64,000 nucleotides of DNA from Lampris incognitus. Taxonomy: Eukaryota > Chordata > Actinopteri > Lampriformes > Lampridae. Position 1 is the stretch's first letter. Every line of letters begins with the position of its first letter. A program made the position numbers and the translations under genes. Positions 53,601 to 63,637 of the stretch are shown piece by piece. The stretch is from assembly GCF_029633865.1 (NCBI RefSeq), contig NC_079217.1:53652979-53716978 (forward strand). Reading direction: 5' to 3'. The notes beneath the pieces are model-generated. The model did not search any database. It saw only the letters and a list, made by a program, of their open reading frames with translations, and was not told the origin of the DNA.

Positions 53601-54539
53601 AAATGTCCCTTGGTTGATAACAGTAGCGTCAGCCCCCGTGTCAATTTTAAAGGTTATTGGTACATCACTTATTGTTAAACTAACAGTCCAATCTTCCTGA
53701 CTGCTCTCTTTGCCAACTTCTCCCAGAAAGTACAGCTGTTTAACCTCTTCAGTGACTTCTCTCACCGCTTTAGAGTGACATACACGCTCCCAATGTCCCT
53801 TTTTATGACACTTGTTGCACTTACTGTTCGTTGCAGGACACTTCCGCTCATCGGTGTGCTGCGTCTTGCCGCACCTCCCGCATTCATCTACTTTGTTGGT
53901 TGCCGGACTGCCGCCACCATGACGCTGTCCGCCCTTTTTGTTTTGGCGTTCGTCCCGCCATCGGACAACATTGACGTTAGCCAGCAGGACCTCTGGTTGG
54001 TTAGCTTGGAGGCTGAGCTGCTTTGTTATTGCCTCCGCCTGGCGCACTTGTTCAATGACTTTCACCAGAGTAAGGTCCGCTGTGAGCTGGAACTGACGGG
54101 AGAGCACCTTGTCTTTTGTGCCCACTACCAGACGATCTCTGATATGTTCATCCCTCTTGTCCCCAAACTCACAGTGTTCAGACAGCTCATACAATGTCCG
54201 GATGTACATCTCCGCTGTCTCTCCTGGCTGCTGGCTACGTTGATAGAAGCACGCCCTCTCATGTATGATGTTACGGCGGGGAATAAAGTAGTCGTCGAAC
54301 CTTTTCAGTACGATATCATAGTCCACTTTATCACCCTCCACCGCGAAGTCAAACGAGCTGAATATCTTTTCAGCCTCGCTGCCCATTGCATAAATCAGCG
54401 AACTCACTTGAATCTCCCCGTCGTCTTTATCCAGCTTTGTCGCGAGCCTGAAGCGCGAAAACCGTTGTTTCCACTCCCGCCATTCAACGGGGCAGTCAAA
54501 CTTGAATTCACTCGGCGGATTAAACTTCGGCATGACCAC
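50685..54539 (-). CDS. Gag-Pol polyprotein of Ty3-type retrotransposon, intact
   Basis: 1,284 codons in one frame. Gag region: about residues 1-215, then a nucleocapsid knuckle CNKCHKKGHWERVC (241-254, CX2CX4HX4C). Protease: IDTGADATVI with D300. Reverse transcriptase: TTLDAASGFYQIPL, FGITSAPEIFQ and YMDD at 564-567. RNase H: VSADASSYGLGGVL near 711-723. Integrase: H936, H939, C969 and C972 zinc site and the D1000, D1053, E1089 triad (GIDLCEYK, SDNGPQ, SNGQAERA; 35 residues between the last two). No chromodomain is visible at the C-terminus. Order PR-RT-RH-IN places it in Ty3; the short LTRs and fused gag-pol resemble Mag-like lineages, which is inference. No disabling mutation seen. Confidence 0.97.
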   Translation of the reverse strand: MVMPKFNPPSEFKFDCPVEWREWKQRFSRFRLATKLDKDDGEIQVSSLIYAMGSEAEKIFSSFDFAVEGDKVDYDIVLKRFDDYFIPRRNIIHERACFYQRSQQPGETAEMYIRTLYELSEHCEFGDKRDEHIRDRLVVGTKDKVLSRQFQLTADLTLVKVIEQVRQAEAITKQLSLQANQPEVLLANVNVVRWRDERQNKKGGQRHGGGSPATNKVDECGRCGKTQHTDERKCPATNSKCNKCHKKGHWERVCHSKAVREVTEEVKQLYFLGEVGKESSQEDWTVSLTISDVPITFKIDTGADATVINQGTFKKLKPNIKLGPPDTCFISPGGNISCIGQFQATTNYKEKQYSFPVYVIKGRGSCLLSRPEAVEMGLVKRMNEVSGVFGSSGLLKTDPVKIALVEGAQPYAVHTARRIPLPLVPLVKKELQRMENEGIIEKVTQPTEWCAAMVPVLKPNKKEVRCCADLRRLNRAVKREKYVLPTMEEIMPRLAGSKFFTTLDAASGFYQIPLHEDSRGLTTFITPFGRYAFCRLPFGITSAPEIFQRKMAETLTGLEGTEVYMDDILIHGETEEIHDRRLAEALGVIETAGLKLNQAKCKFKQKQVRFLGHIIDEAGIRPDPDKVAGIENFPQPQNVTELKRFLGMVNYLAKYVPELSTVGQPLYGLLKATTEWLWGPAQNTAFQDLKAALATAPVLTFYDVTKATVVSADASSYGLGGVLLQQHGEHWKPVAYCSRRLSDAETRYAQIEKECLASVWACERFEKYLFGLDNFRLVTDHKPLVPLMNSKDLDNVPIRCQRLLMRLMRFNAVAEYAPGKTLAVADALSRGPEQCYGDGASHDDVAAHIDAIVCQVPATPQRMQEIKQSTDGDLQLQTVLGFIRHGWPEYVDKVPETVRDFYQVRGELSEVDGLVIRGSRIVIPTEMREVILDRIHDGHLGIVKCRERASQSVWWPKMTEHITTKIQQCQFCREHKNTQRKEPLMESELPSRPWQKVGIDLCEYKKQNYLIVSDYYSRFLEILNLPTTTSSQVVARLKATFARFGIPEIVVSDNGPQLVSEEMRRFSEDYDFIHVTSSPHYPQSNGQAERAVQIAKSILRQEDPLLALLTYRATPSSSTGASPAELLMGRRLRTTLPTLQHNLKPAWPKEELIKTADAAAKSRQAFYYNRRNGVRTLRPLNSGDAVLTKSDGQKTWTMPAVVHSQSSTPRSYIVETAQGEHYRRNRRHLLATPKTLTFVSRDPDHVTPGESGNTDESRAAEMPTSTPYVTRSGRVSKPAIRLDL

Positions 54540-54572
54540 TCGTGTTCCGATACACAGACTATTCTGACACCA

Positions 54573-54782
54573 TGTAATGTCCGTAGACGCCTTGTCTTAC
54601 TGACATAAGAATAATTCAAGAACGAGCCGACTTCGTAGGTTCTTAACTGTGTAGCTTTTACTAGCGTTCATCCGACATACAACCTTCATAACATGCGCTT
54701 CTAACTTCCTGTATACGTCACACGCACTGCACGTACACCCGTGAGTAGGTCAAGTTAAACACGTGACCTTTCATTCATTACA
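54573..54782 (-). repeat. Ty3 element 5' LTR
   Basis: 210 bp, TG...CA, one base longer than the other LTR. The gag start codon at 54539 is only 34 nt inside it. Confidence 0.95.
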
Positions 54783-55164
54783 AAAACAAACAAGGTATAA
54801 ACCAACTACTGTGGCTTAAAACAAAATAAAGCATTAATTTAAAATGACTACTCTCGGCATTTAACAGCCTGACAGCAGAAGGAATGAAGGACTTCGAATA
54901 GCGATTTGTTCACCTAGGGGGCGCTTTATAGCGCCGGCCTGAGGGCATTACGGTGAATGAACTGGACAAGGACGTGGTCAGATTTGGGCTAATAATTTCT
55001 TTTGCTTTCTGGCCACACGTTTCTGCCAGGGGGAGTACACGAGAGAGGGCAGGAATGGGGTTTAAAATCACGATGGAGACATGACTTCAGGGAAAACAGA
55101 AGGGGGCTGATGGGTACATACAGGCAGGATTAGGAAATAGGGTGTGCTTTTTTTCTTCTATAGA

Positions 55165-55258
55165 TCAATCATCCATCCATCCATCCATTATCCAAGCCGT
55201 TCATCCCGATAGAGGTCGCAGGATGCTGAAGTCAACCCAGCAGTCATTGGGCATTCAG
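55165..55258 (-). repeat. SINE-like repeat, family B, short diverged copy
   Basis: CATCCATCCATCCATTATCC, then GTCGCAGGATGCTGAAGTC and CCCAGCAGTCATTGGGC. 3' part only. Confidence 0.65.
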
Positions 55259-55472
55259 ATAATCTAGTGCCATGAAACTACACACCCCAATACAGTAGGT
55301 GGCAGTATGCAGCTTTAAAGTTGGTTTGCGATCCGCCTATAAACAGAAGAAGAGAAATTGTGTTGGCGCATGCGCACGCCGCTTGAACTCATTTGGCTGT
55401 TGTAGTTTGTCGCTGACAGCGGCACGAAATTGAAGTTCGCTTCCTATTCGTCGCTTCCGATTTGGGATTTAA

Positions 55473-56272
55473 AGGGGCATTTAATGGGAAACATTTCTTG
55501 GTTTATTCTCCGAATTTAGATTTGAAAAAAAACTGCTCTGCTTAGACACATCAAACCTGGACAAGATCAACGACAAGATACAGATTCTTTTAAACCATGT
55601 TTTAGATCTTTGAAAGCAAAGAAAAGATTGATTCCTCTGTATTTCAGATTAAGGCAAGAATGACTCTGGAACAGTGTACTTTAGGGCACTCCTGGCAAAA
55701 TGGCCCCAGCCAGAAATATAATTTCTCCCCCATATCAATAATTAAAAAATAATAATAAATGATTTTTTTCTCTCTTTCATTTATGTGCTTACTTTCCTAG
55801 GATAAGATTACAGAATATTGGAGCCGTGATACAAATATTCCTCATTATAAATATTTTCCGGCTACAATAGTCCTTATTGGAAATATGCACAAGTTGAATT
55901 TCAACATCATGAAGAAAGACACGCAAACCGTTGTTTGGTGCTCAAATGGCTAATGAGGCCACAGTGAAATGGACAGGGCAGTGCACATTTGAATAGCTAA
56001 CATTTTGCCAGTTTAGAAAAAAAAAATTATCAATTAGGCTACACAAATATCCGTCCAAATAATTACCTGTTTTTGTTTTCCAATATTTCATCTGCGAGCA
56101 ACACAAGCCCAGTACAGTCCAGCTGTACTGTATTGGAGAGAAGACAGACATCTCCACAGCCGATGTCTCCAAAGTTCAGCAACTCACACCAAAACGATCG
56201 AGACTGATAAAAAGCTATACAGGTAAGAGGAAAAACACGCGGTATTTTCAATTTTGGGGGTGAACTGCCCCT
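55473..56272. mobile_element. TTAA-flanked MITE
   Basis: Ends AGGGGCA...TGCCCCT with TTAA at 55469-55472 and 56273-56276, the duplication type of piggyBac and Kolobok elements. Inverted similarity fades after the first bases. No transposase. Confidence 0.55.
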
Positions 56273-56485
56273 TTAAAACCATTACGAGGTTACCAAATGA
56301 AGACAAGGTAAGGAAAACATGAGAAGGAGGCTTCGACAGGCCAACAGGGACTGTGGGCCGCAGCAACAGCCAGGGTGGAGGGGGGACGGAGATGGTGATG
56401 ATGGTGGGGAAGGGGGGTTAACGCCTGGGAGACAGACTCACTCACTCATAAAGGAAATTACACTCAGCTACATAAGACGCATCAC

Positions 56486-57262
56486 ATTATTACATTACAT
56501 TATTACATTACAGTTATTTAGCCGACGCTTTTATCCAAAGCGACTTACAAGAAGTGCATTTAATCAGGGGAACTACTAGTCATCAGAGGTCATAAGTGCA
56601 TCTTCTCTCTAAACAAGCATCTATGAGCAAAACCAGTGCTAAAGTAAAAGTTCAAGAAAGATTTTTTTTCTAAATGAGTGAATACAATAAGTGCTAAGAG
56701 CAGGTAACAGGGTAGTAGTCCTTGAAGAGGTGAGTTTTCAACCTGCACCGAAAGATGGGCAGTGACTCCGCTGTCCTGACATCAGTGGGGAGTTCATTCC
56801 ACCACTGTGGGGCCAGGACAGAACAGATCCGGGACTGGGTCGATCGGCAGCAGGGGCCTCTGAGCGACGGGGCAACCAGGCGCCCCGAGGCAGCAGAGCG
56901 AAGAGGCCGGGCGGGGATGTAGGGCTTGACCATGGCCTGGAGATAGGAAGGAGCTGTTCCTTTCACTGCCCTGTAGGCTAGCACCAGAGTCTTAAACTGG
57001 ATGCGAGCAGCTATTGGGAGCCAGTGTAGGGACATGAGAAGGGGAGTTATGTGGGAGAACTTAGGGCGGTTGAACGCCAGACAAGCTGCAGCTTTCTGAA
57101 CAAGCTCCAGAGGTCTGATGGCCGACACCGGGGCGCCAGCAAGGCGGGAGTTGCTGTAGTCCAGCCGGGAGATGAGCAGAGCCTGGATGAGCACCTGTGC
57201 CGAATGGGCGAATCCTCCTGATGTTATAGAGGAGGAATCTGCAGGAGCGAGCCACCGCTGCT
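56486..57262 (-). mobile_element. L2/CR1-group LINE 3' fragment (copy 2)
   Basis: Same family as 10.4-11.3 kb: SRLDYSNSRLAGAP, RPLELVQKAAACL, LHWLPIAARIQFKTLVL and LKTHLFKDYYPVTCS. The (TGTAA)n tail is at 56486-56512. It lacks the segment around FLTDEMAQ that copy 1 has. The start of the open frame beyond about 57262 is non-element sequence. Confidence 0.85.
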
Positions 57263-57499
57263 GCAACGTCTGCAGACACTTGTGCAAAGAATGGGGAGGA
57301 AGAAGCAAACGTTAGAGAGGCAGCAGAGCAAGGGATGAAACTAAGAGTCAGGCTAATGGCTAATGGCTGGGGAGATGCAGAGGGAGCAGGGCAGGAAGCA
57401 TCAATCCCAAGAGATGAGGACACATACTCACACAGACAGAGGAGAGAAGGTTAATAAACACATAACATGGACCAACAGGAGATATAAAACAGAGAGACA

Positions 57500-57912
57500 G
57501 AAATCAGTAAAAGGTTTCACAAACATGGTTTAAGAGAGTCTTACTGTTAATCTAGTCCAGGTTTGATGAGTTAAGTAAAGCAGCCATTTAACCAGACCTG
57601 GTCTTATATGGTCTATATTGTAGCAAATTCGGGGGGCAGCCGCGGGAACCGCCAAAGCCGGGACGCGAACCCGCATTTCCTGTACCGCGGGCGACAACAT
57701 TAACCAGTCGACTGAAGGGCCCGACCCGTCAGACAAGGGCCAGCGTGTCTACTTATCCATGCACGTTACAGTATATAGAAAAAACCGGAAGTCTTTCTAT
57801 TCTCACAAATCAGAAAAAGGTTTTAAAAAAGGTGAAACATGGTTTCGACGAGTCTTCGGGCTCTTCTTGTAAATCTAATCCCGGGTCTGATGAGTAAATA
57901 CAGCAGTTTTTG
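57500..57912. repeat. Diverged local duplication flanking a tRNA-like LTR
   Basis: 57505-57590 and 57808-57912 share AAATCAG.AAAAGG, ACATGGTTT, GAGTCTT, AATCTA.TCC.GGT.TGATGAG and AGCAG in the same order. The LTR at 57619-57770 lies between them. Confidence 0.5.
57619..57770 (-). repeat. tRNA-like solo LTR, relative of the TRIM LTR
   Basis: 152 bp. Minus strand: TGTAACGTGCATGGATAAGT to TTTGCTACA. It carries GACGGGTCGGGCCC, TTCAGTCGACTGGTTAATG and GGGTTCGCGTCCCGG. tatat at 57614-57618 and 57772-57776 could be the target duplication if one extra base belongs to the element. Confidence 0.65.
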
Positions 57913-58695
57913 CTCTAAACACGGAGAATCGGCCGAGAGACGTCGCCCCTTAAATCGCCCCCCCCCCGCAACGCCAACCGGAAACGGACTTCGGCTTGGT
58001 GACAGCCGCCGCATCTGCGGATCGCCTGCGGTCGAACATCAGCTTGTATATTTTGGTTGTACGAAGGCGTTAAAATATCTGGACAACCGCAACTTTTAAC
58101 AAGGTAACTCAAACCAACAACCCGGCCAAGAAAACACGACCCTGCGTCCTCTCGGCTCGGCGGACACATGTCGGTACGGCTTCGGTCGCCCGGCACCATT
58201 AGAGTTGCTATGACGTTAGCCGGGCGAGTGCGCCTGTCTGCGGGGGGTTTAAGACACTTCGGGTGGCGTCAGAGAGAAGGTCTCCAGTAAAACCGAAAAT
58301 GTCTCTCCTAGTGTCCCTGCTCGGTTCCCATTCACGAAAAAGTGTTTCCCAAATCTGCAAATGAAACTGCCGAAGACCGTCGTTAAATGCCAATCAGCCG
58401 ATTGGCTAATCGTAGTGGCGCTCGAGCGTTTCCGCGAAGGGGGACAGTGTTTCGGACCCAGTTTGGGAAACACTCCATGGCTGCTCAGTGGGGTGAACCT
58501 CACTGGAATGTAAAACATCGCATACACTCAACCCGAGAAGTCTTCTTCAAATGTGGGGGACTGCACTCTCAGAGATTAGTCTTGTGTCCTTCTGTCTACT
58601 GAAAGACACGTTTCAATGGGGTATGTCGTGCGGTTTCTGAGGGCAGTTCGTAAGGACTCTCTGAGACACTAAATTGATTTGGTTTTTTTCCCCAG
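57913..58695. promoter_or_regulatory. CpG-rich upstream region of the gdpd gene
   Basis: CpG-dense between about 57.85 and 58.45 kb, with a CCAATCAGCCGATTGGC palindrome containing CCAAT boxes at 58389-58405. It ends at a splice acceptor (TTTTTTTCCCCAG) at 58695, so a non-coding first exon should lie in it. The exact exon is not visible. Confidence 0.5.
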
Positions 58696-58869
58696 GGTGC
58701 ATTTTCCTTGCCGACCAGACATGTGTGCCGCGGTGTATGTTTTGTCCACGGTAACGGGGTACGTGCTCACCTCTGCCCTGTTAATGAAATGCCCAACACT
58801 TCTGCACCGGAGGAAGCGGGAGGGATTCCTCAGTAGGCACATTTCCCACCGTGGAGGTGAGTGTGGCAC

Positions 58870-58918
<49 letters not shown>

Positions 58919-60316
58919 GGAAATTCATCAGTCAAACACTTAGTCTGCGGTTCATCTTATTGTTTTGACTCTGGATTCCCGTTGCTGCTTGGATAAAGCT
59001 CAAAACCCAGCTGTTGGCATTCTGGGCAGTTGAAGGAGCTGTACCTGCAAACCCATAAACACCCACGCTCCCGCTCCCCCTCCCCATTCTGCTTCTGCTC
59101 GGCTGCTAGTATCTGTCCCGTTTACTGAAGTGGCGAGGTCTAGGTCCACACTTTTCTCTCACCTGACTCCACAATGGCGGAACCAGCTGCTGGTGTCTGT
59201 CAGAGCTGCTGACTGACTTCCTTCCTTCAAAAAAGGCTGAAAAACTTTACCCTTCTAGGCCTACCATACCCCTAAAAGTGATCTCTTGGAACACCTTGCT
59301 TTGGATTGGAATTGGCACCAGCTGTTACTAGTTACTTACCAGTTGTTATTTACCATACCTACTTTAACACCATTACTATTCAGCCTTTTTCCTACTTGCA
59401 CTTCAAGTTTAATTTGCCCGTTTTCTGACTTGTGGCGTCCCTACAGACACAATTGGCCATGTCTGCGGGTGGGAAGCCGGATGTGGGTATGTGTCCTGGT
59501 CACTGCACTAATGCCTCCTCTGCTCAGTCAGGGTGCTAGTGCGGCACTGGCACCCTGATCCTCCCACGCACTACGTCCCCCTGGCAAAACTCCTCACTGT
59601 CAGGTGAAAAGTAGCGGCTGGAGACTCCACATGTATCGGAGGAGGCATGTGGTAGTCTGCAGCCCTCCCCAGCTCAGCAGAGGGGTGAAGCAGCGACCGG
59701 GATGGCTTGGAGTGCAGTAATTGGCTGGATACAATTGGGGAGAAAAGGAGGGGGGGCGTCTGCCAAATGTGTAAATGTAAAGATGATGGTCAAGCTTGCC
59801 TCAAATATCCCTTCACATTGATGGCTGCAGAATATGACCATCCCCAGATCGCTGGCTGAATTTACAGTTGCATTGTTTTCAGTTTTTATACAACTTATGA
59901 AGTAATTCATTTTATGTTGCAGGGGCAGGTGAAAACCTTGAAAACACCATGACAGCTTTCAAGCAGTGAGTGGTCACTATCTTATGGCATAATGACTAAT
60001 GGCTAAAATGTTTGTCTTACTTTTCCAAAGTTTCCAAGACATGAAGAAAACAGCTGCATTAATTGACAAGCAGATGCATTTATGTTTTGCATATGTGTGT
60101 GCATGTGATGGCGCATATGTCTTTTACCCCAGAACTTACTAGTTTGTCAGTATTTGTCTGACTTAAACATGTAGAACTGAAACCAGAGTTTCCAAGTATG
60201 ACATCCAGTTGTTCATTCTCAAATTCTGACTTTGTGGTTGAGCTGTGAATTGCCATGTTATAACTCACTGTGTGTGTGTGTGTGTGTGTCCAAAGTTTTA
60301 CTGCTTTTTGGCATTC

Positions 60317-60382
<66 letters not shown>

Positions 60383-61489
60383 GCAGACCATTTGCTAGAT
60401 TTCTAAAGCAAATGCCCAGTGAAATTCAGGAAAGTTCTTTGTCGAGGGATTCTCACAAGTATGGTAATGCACACACACATATGCGTTTGTTGATTCATAC
60501 AGTGCTGTGGATCTTGGTACAGACATGCTGGAGTTGGACTGCCACCTGACAAAGGATGAACAGGTGGTGGTGTCACATGATGCCAACTTGAGAAGGTCCA
60601 CTGGCATGAACGCTCACATTGCTGATATGACCTATGACGTGAGTATCATGATTGTGATGTCACACACAATATAGTATTGAATATAATCATAATTAATGCT
60701 TCTTGCAATAATTGCAAATGGTTCAACGCTTCCATATTTAACACTTTGGATAAGAGGGCCAGCTAAACGTCTGAAATCTTTGTCGTCACAGTCGAGTATG
60801 CCCTCACAGCCAGCCTTTTCACAATTTCATCTGAAAGACCCTATAAGCAAAATTTTTGTCAGTGCTTACGTCGATGTGCTATGTGCTTTTTTGCAGGAGC
60901 TCCCTCCTTACCTTTGTAAGCTGGGTGTGACTTTTCAGAGAGGTGAGCTCTTCGAAGCCATATCCCATGTCACGCTTACAAAACTTACACCACCCATTCA
61001 TGTACACGCTAGAGTTACTGGAATATCTGAAATAGCTCAAATAAACTTCACCTGAATTAAAGCGCATTACTTTAACAAGTGTACGCAATCTTGACTGATC
61101 ATAATGAACCTTGACATTTGAATTTTAGACGATTATTTCTACTTCCCAGTATCTCAGCATTATTCCGTTAAAAAAAAAACCTGCTGGAAAATAAACCCTT
61201 GTAAAGCAACCGATAGGCTAAGAGACGACTCCTACCCTGTTTGGTGCTAAAATCAAAATAACTTTTTCACGTCAAATTCACGGCAGCTTTTAAGCTAGAT
61301 GCATCTGGAGGATGCATGGATGGATGCATAATGGATCACTGTGTCCTTTTTGTGTTTCCATATGCAGAGTGTTACTGCGAAGGAGGGGAGGACAAACGCA
61401 TTCCTCTCCTCAGGGACGTCTTTGAGGCATTTCCCCATACCCCTGTCAACATTGACATCAAGGTCAACAATGACACACTCATCAAGAAG
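58696..61489 (+). CDS. Glycerophosphodiester phosphodiesterase, GDPD1/GDPD3 type, N-terminal half (runs off right edge)
   Basis: Membrane enzyme of the GDPD family; GDPD1 and GDPD3 (also called GDE4 and GDE7) act as lysophospholipase D, releasing lysophosphatidic acid from lysophospholipids. Exons: 58696-58856 (ATG at 58721), 59923-59965, 60503-60638, 60897-60942, 61368-61489. Together 161 codons, all junctions GT-AG and in phase. A hydrophobic N-terminal segment lies at residues 5-22. Catalytic and metal residues are visible: HRGG (H43, R44), ELD (E70, D72) and SHD (H85). Further family blocks: TKDEQVVVSHD, ELPPYLCKL, IPLLRDVFEAFPHTPVNIDI. The next exon (starting like VSELVKRYN in GDPD1) is not in the window. 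The residues present fit GDPD1 slightly better than mammalian GDPD3, but fish paralogues blur this, so no symbol is given. Head-to-head with tmem120a, 11.5 kb apart. Confidence 0.93.
58873..58918. repeat. (CA)n(TA)n microsatellite
   Basis: Compound dinucleotide run 17 nt after the first gdpd coding exon. Confidence 0.95.
59432..59757 (+). repeat. tRNA-derived SINE, family A, head missing
   Basis: Body from GTGGCGTCCCTACAGACACA to CAATTGGGGAGAAAAGGAGG. It lies in the first gdpd intron. Confidence 0.85.
60271..60379. repeat. (TG)n and (TA)n microsatellites
   Basis: TG run at 60271-60289 and a pure TA run at about 60321-60379, in the gdpd intron before the exon at 60503. Confidence 0.95.
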
Positions 61490-62420
61490 GTGTGTACATT
61501 GTGTGTCTGTCATTTTTTTTCCCTTCTTCTCACTGCCATGCTGTCTACTACACATCCTCTTTTTTCATATTTAAATTTATTCAAGACTTATGGCTGTCAC
61601 AATATCATATTCTTAACAGATGATAAAATCTAAGTAATCGTTTCACCAGCATCTTGCTTGTTCAGGGTTTATGTTGTGAGATCTTTTGCCACCAAAAGAT
61701 CCCGACAATGTCCTGTAGTGTGCATGTTTTTGCATGTGTGTTCCTCTGTGTTAGCAGGAGGAAAGTAGAGACAGAGGAAGAAAGGGAAATTTTGTTGAAT
61801 TAAGCACCAAGAACTTGGCTTAATATTTTTTTAAAGTAACACTGACATCAAAATCTTAAAATTCCTATTGATAGGCTATGTTCCGGGTTGGAATGTGACC
61901 ACGGCCACCATTCAGCGGCCAAAACAGCGCGTCTGCGGCCACTCGAGAGATCTGTGATTGACTGTAGACAAATTGTGCCGGTGGATACATAGACACCAGT
62001 CAATTTGCGTATAGGGTGTGTCTGTAGTGAGATGCTATAAAACCACGGAGAAGCCGTTCTTTCACTCCCTCCTGCTAGCTACTTGGTTTGAGTTTGTGCT
62101 ATTTTGCTGAGACTTTATTATCGATCTTGCTATGACATATTGCTATCTATCTAAATATCTATCTATCTAACAGTTATTTGTATCATCGAATAGATTATTT
62201 GCCAAGTTGTATTGCACTGCCATGCTGTAGGCCTACCACAATTTTTTTCTACGGCAAGTGACGAGCGGTACCGAGCCCCACCCACGAGAACACCCAGGAA
62301 GACAGTAGCCAATAGCTTTGAATTCATAAAACCACACCTATTTTTGGTTATGATTCAAACTCCCAATGTTAAAAAATGTGTTCAGAAAGGGCATGTCAGT
62401 CTCTCTAACAGTTTCTAGAC
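61490..62420. other. gdpd intron, no exon recognised
   Basis: Intronic sequence with a (CTAT)n run at 62145-62170. No further gdpd exon. Confidence 0.5.
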
Positions 62421-62624
62421 CAGGGGTGGGCAATCTCATCCAGAAAGGGCCGGTGTGGGTGCAGGTCTTTGTTCCAACCAAGCAGTTACACACCTGTGTC
62501 TCCTAATCAAGTTCCTCAGCAAAGACTCTACTGGTTGATTAGTGGGATCAGGTGTGTAACTGCTTGGTTGGAACAAAAACCTGCAGCCACACTGGCCCTT
62601 TCTGGATAAGATTGCCCACCCCTG
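62421..62624. mobile_element. hAT-type MITE, perfect 8-bp duplication
   Basis: 204-bp foldback. CAGGGGTGGGCAATCTCATC at the left and the inverse of CAGGGGTGGGCAATCTTATC at the right, with matching interior (GGAACAAA/TTTGTTCC, AGTTACACACCTG). ttctagac flanks both ends exactly (62413-62420, 62625-62632). Confidence 0.93.
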
Positions 62625-62632
62625 TTCTAGAC

Positions 62633-63195
62633 TATATCCTGTTGGTTGTAGATAGATTTTTACATGATACCACTGCTTCCCTTTTTGAATGTCATGATTC
62701 CTGTTTAAAATCGGTATATTGTAACTATTGTTCCGTTCTGTTATGGTGAGACTTGTGGCCTCAAATGCAAGACTGAGACATGGCAATATGGTCAATAAGA
62801 AACACAAGGAAGGTGGGGAACACAGGGAAACACACTAGGGCTTGGCCGTGGTCATGACAGTAATTTTTATTGTTTCAGTAAGTTACAAATACGTTTACAC
62901 ACACTAGAAATTCTCTTGGTAGGATGCTCAACATGACATATAAAGCTTTTTGAGCTGCATTTCATGTATGAGACATGCTTTTATTGTTGCTATTATTGTT
63001 GCTATTATAGCGTAAAGACACAACACAAACATTTTACTGGGCGATAAAATTATTTTGATGAGTATCTCAAAGAAAATTTCCTCGATTTCAAAATGAACAC
63101 GGGTCAATTCGGGCTCTATTAAAACTCCTTTAATGTTCAGCAGCACGCAGATGAATGATAACAAGACAGACTGTCCCGCACAAAATTTTCCCTGA
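62633..63195. other. No gene recognised
   Basis: gdpd intron sequence with no recognised exon. Confidence 0.5.
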
Positions 63196-63637
63196 GGGTG
63201 TCCGGGTAGCGTAGCGGTCTATTTCATTGCCTACCAACACGGGGGTCGCCGGTTCGAATCCCCGTGTTACCCCCGGCTTGGTCGGGCATCCCTACAGACG
63301 CAATTGGCTGTGTTTGCGGGTTGGAAGCCGGATGTGGTTATGTGTCCTGGTCGTTGAACTAGTGCCTCCTCTGGTCGGTCAGTATGCCTGTTTGTGGGGG
63401 AGGGGGAACTGGGGGGAGTAGCGTGGTCCTCCCACATGATACGTCCCCCTAGCAAAACTCCTCACTGTCAGGTGAAAAGAAGCGGCTGGTGAATCCATGT
63501 GTATCAGAGGAGGCCTATGGTAGTCTGCATCCCTCCCCAGATTGGCAGACGGGGTGGAGCAGTGACCAGGACCACTCGGAAGAGTGGGATGATTGGCCAG
63601 ATGCAATTGGGGAGAAAAAAAAAAGGGGGGGGGGACC
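63196..63637 (+). repeat. tRNA-derived SINE, family A, full-length copy
   Basis: The head TCCGGGTAGCGTAGCGGTCT (A box) and GCCGGTTCGAATCCCCGTG (B box) are clean. The body ends at CAATTGGGGAGAAAA and a poly-A/G tail. This is the best preserved of five copies. Confidence 0.9.

Larger units (their letters stand above)
50383..54782 (-). mobile_element. Ty3-type LTR retrotransposon, complete
   Basis: 4.4 kb. LTRs lie at 50383-50591 and 54573-54782, both TGTAATG...CATTACA on the plus strand, with about three differences in 209. An aaaac target duplication sits on both sides (50378-50382, 54783-54787). The primer site TGGTGTCAGAA at 54572-54562 follows the 5' LTR and fits tRNA-Leu. The polypurine tract AGAGGGGGAGA at 50602-50592 precedes the 3' LTR. 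One uninterrupted gag-pol gene and no envelope gene. Near-identical LTRs and an open frame indicate a recent insertion. Confidence 0.97.

Noticed and set aside
50685-54539. Endogenous retrovirus
   Set aside because: No envelope gene follows pol and the gag-pol layout is that of a Ty3 retrotransposon.
53775-54608. 277-codon plus-strand ORF
   Set aside because: Antisense shadow of the Ty3 gag-pol gene.
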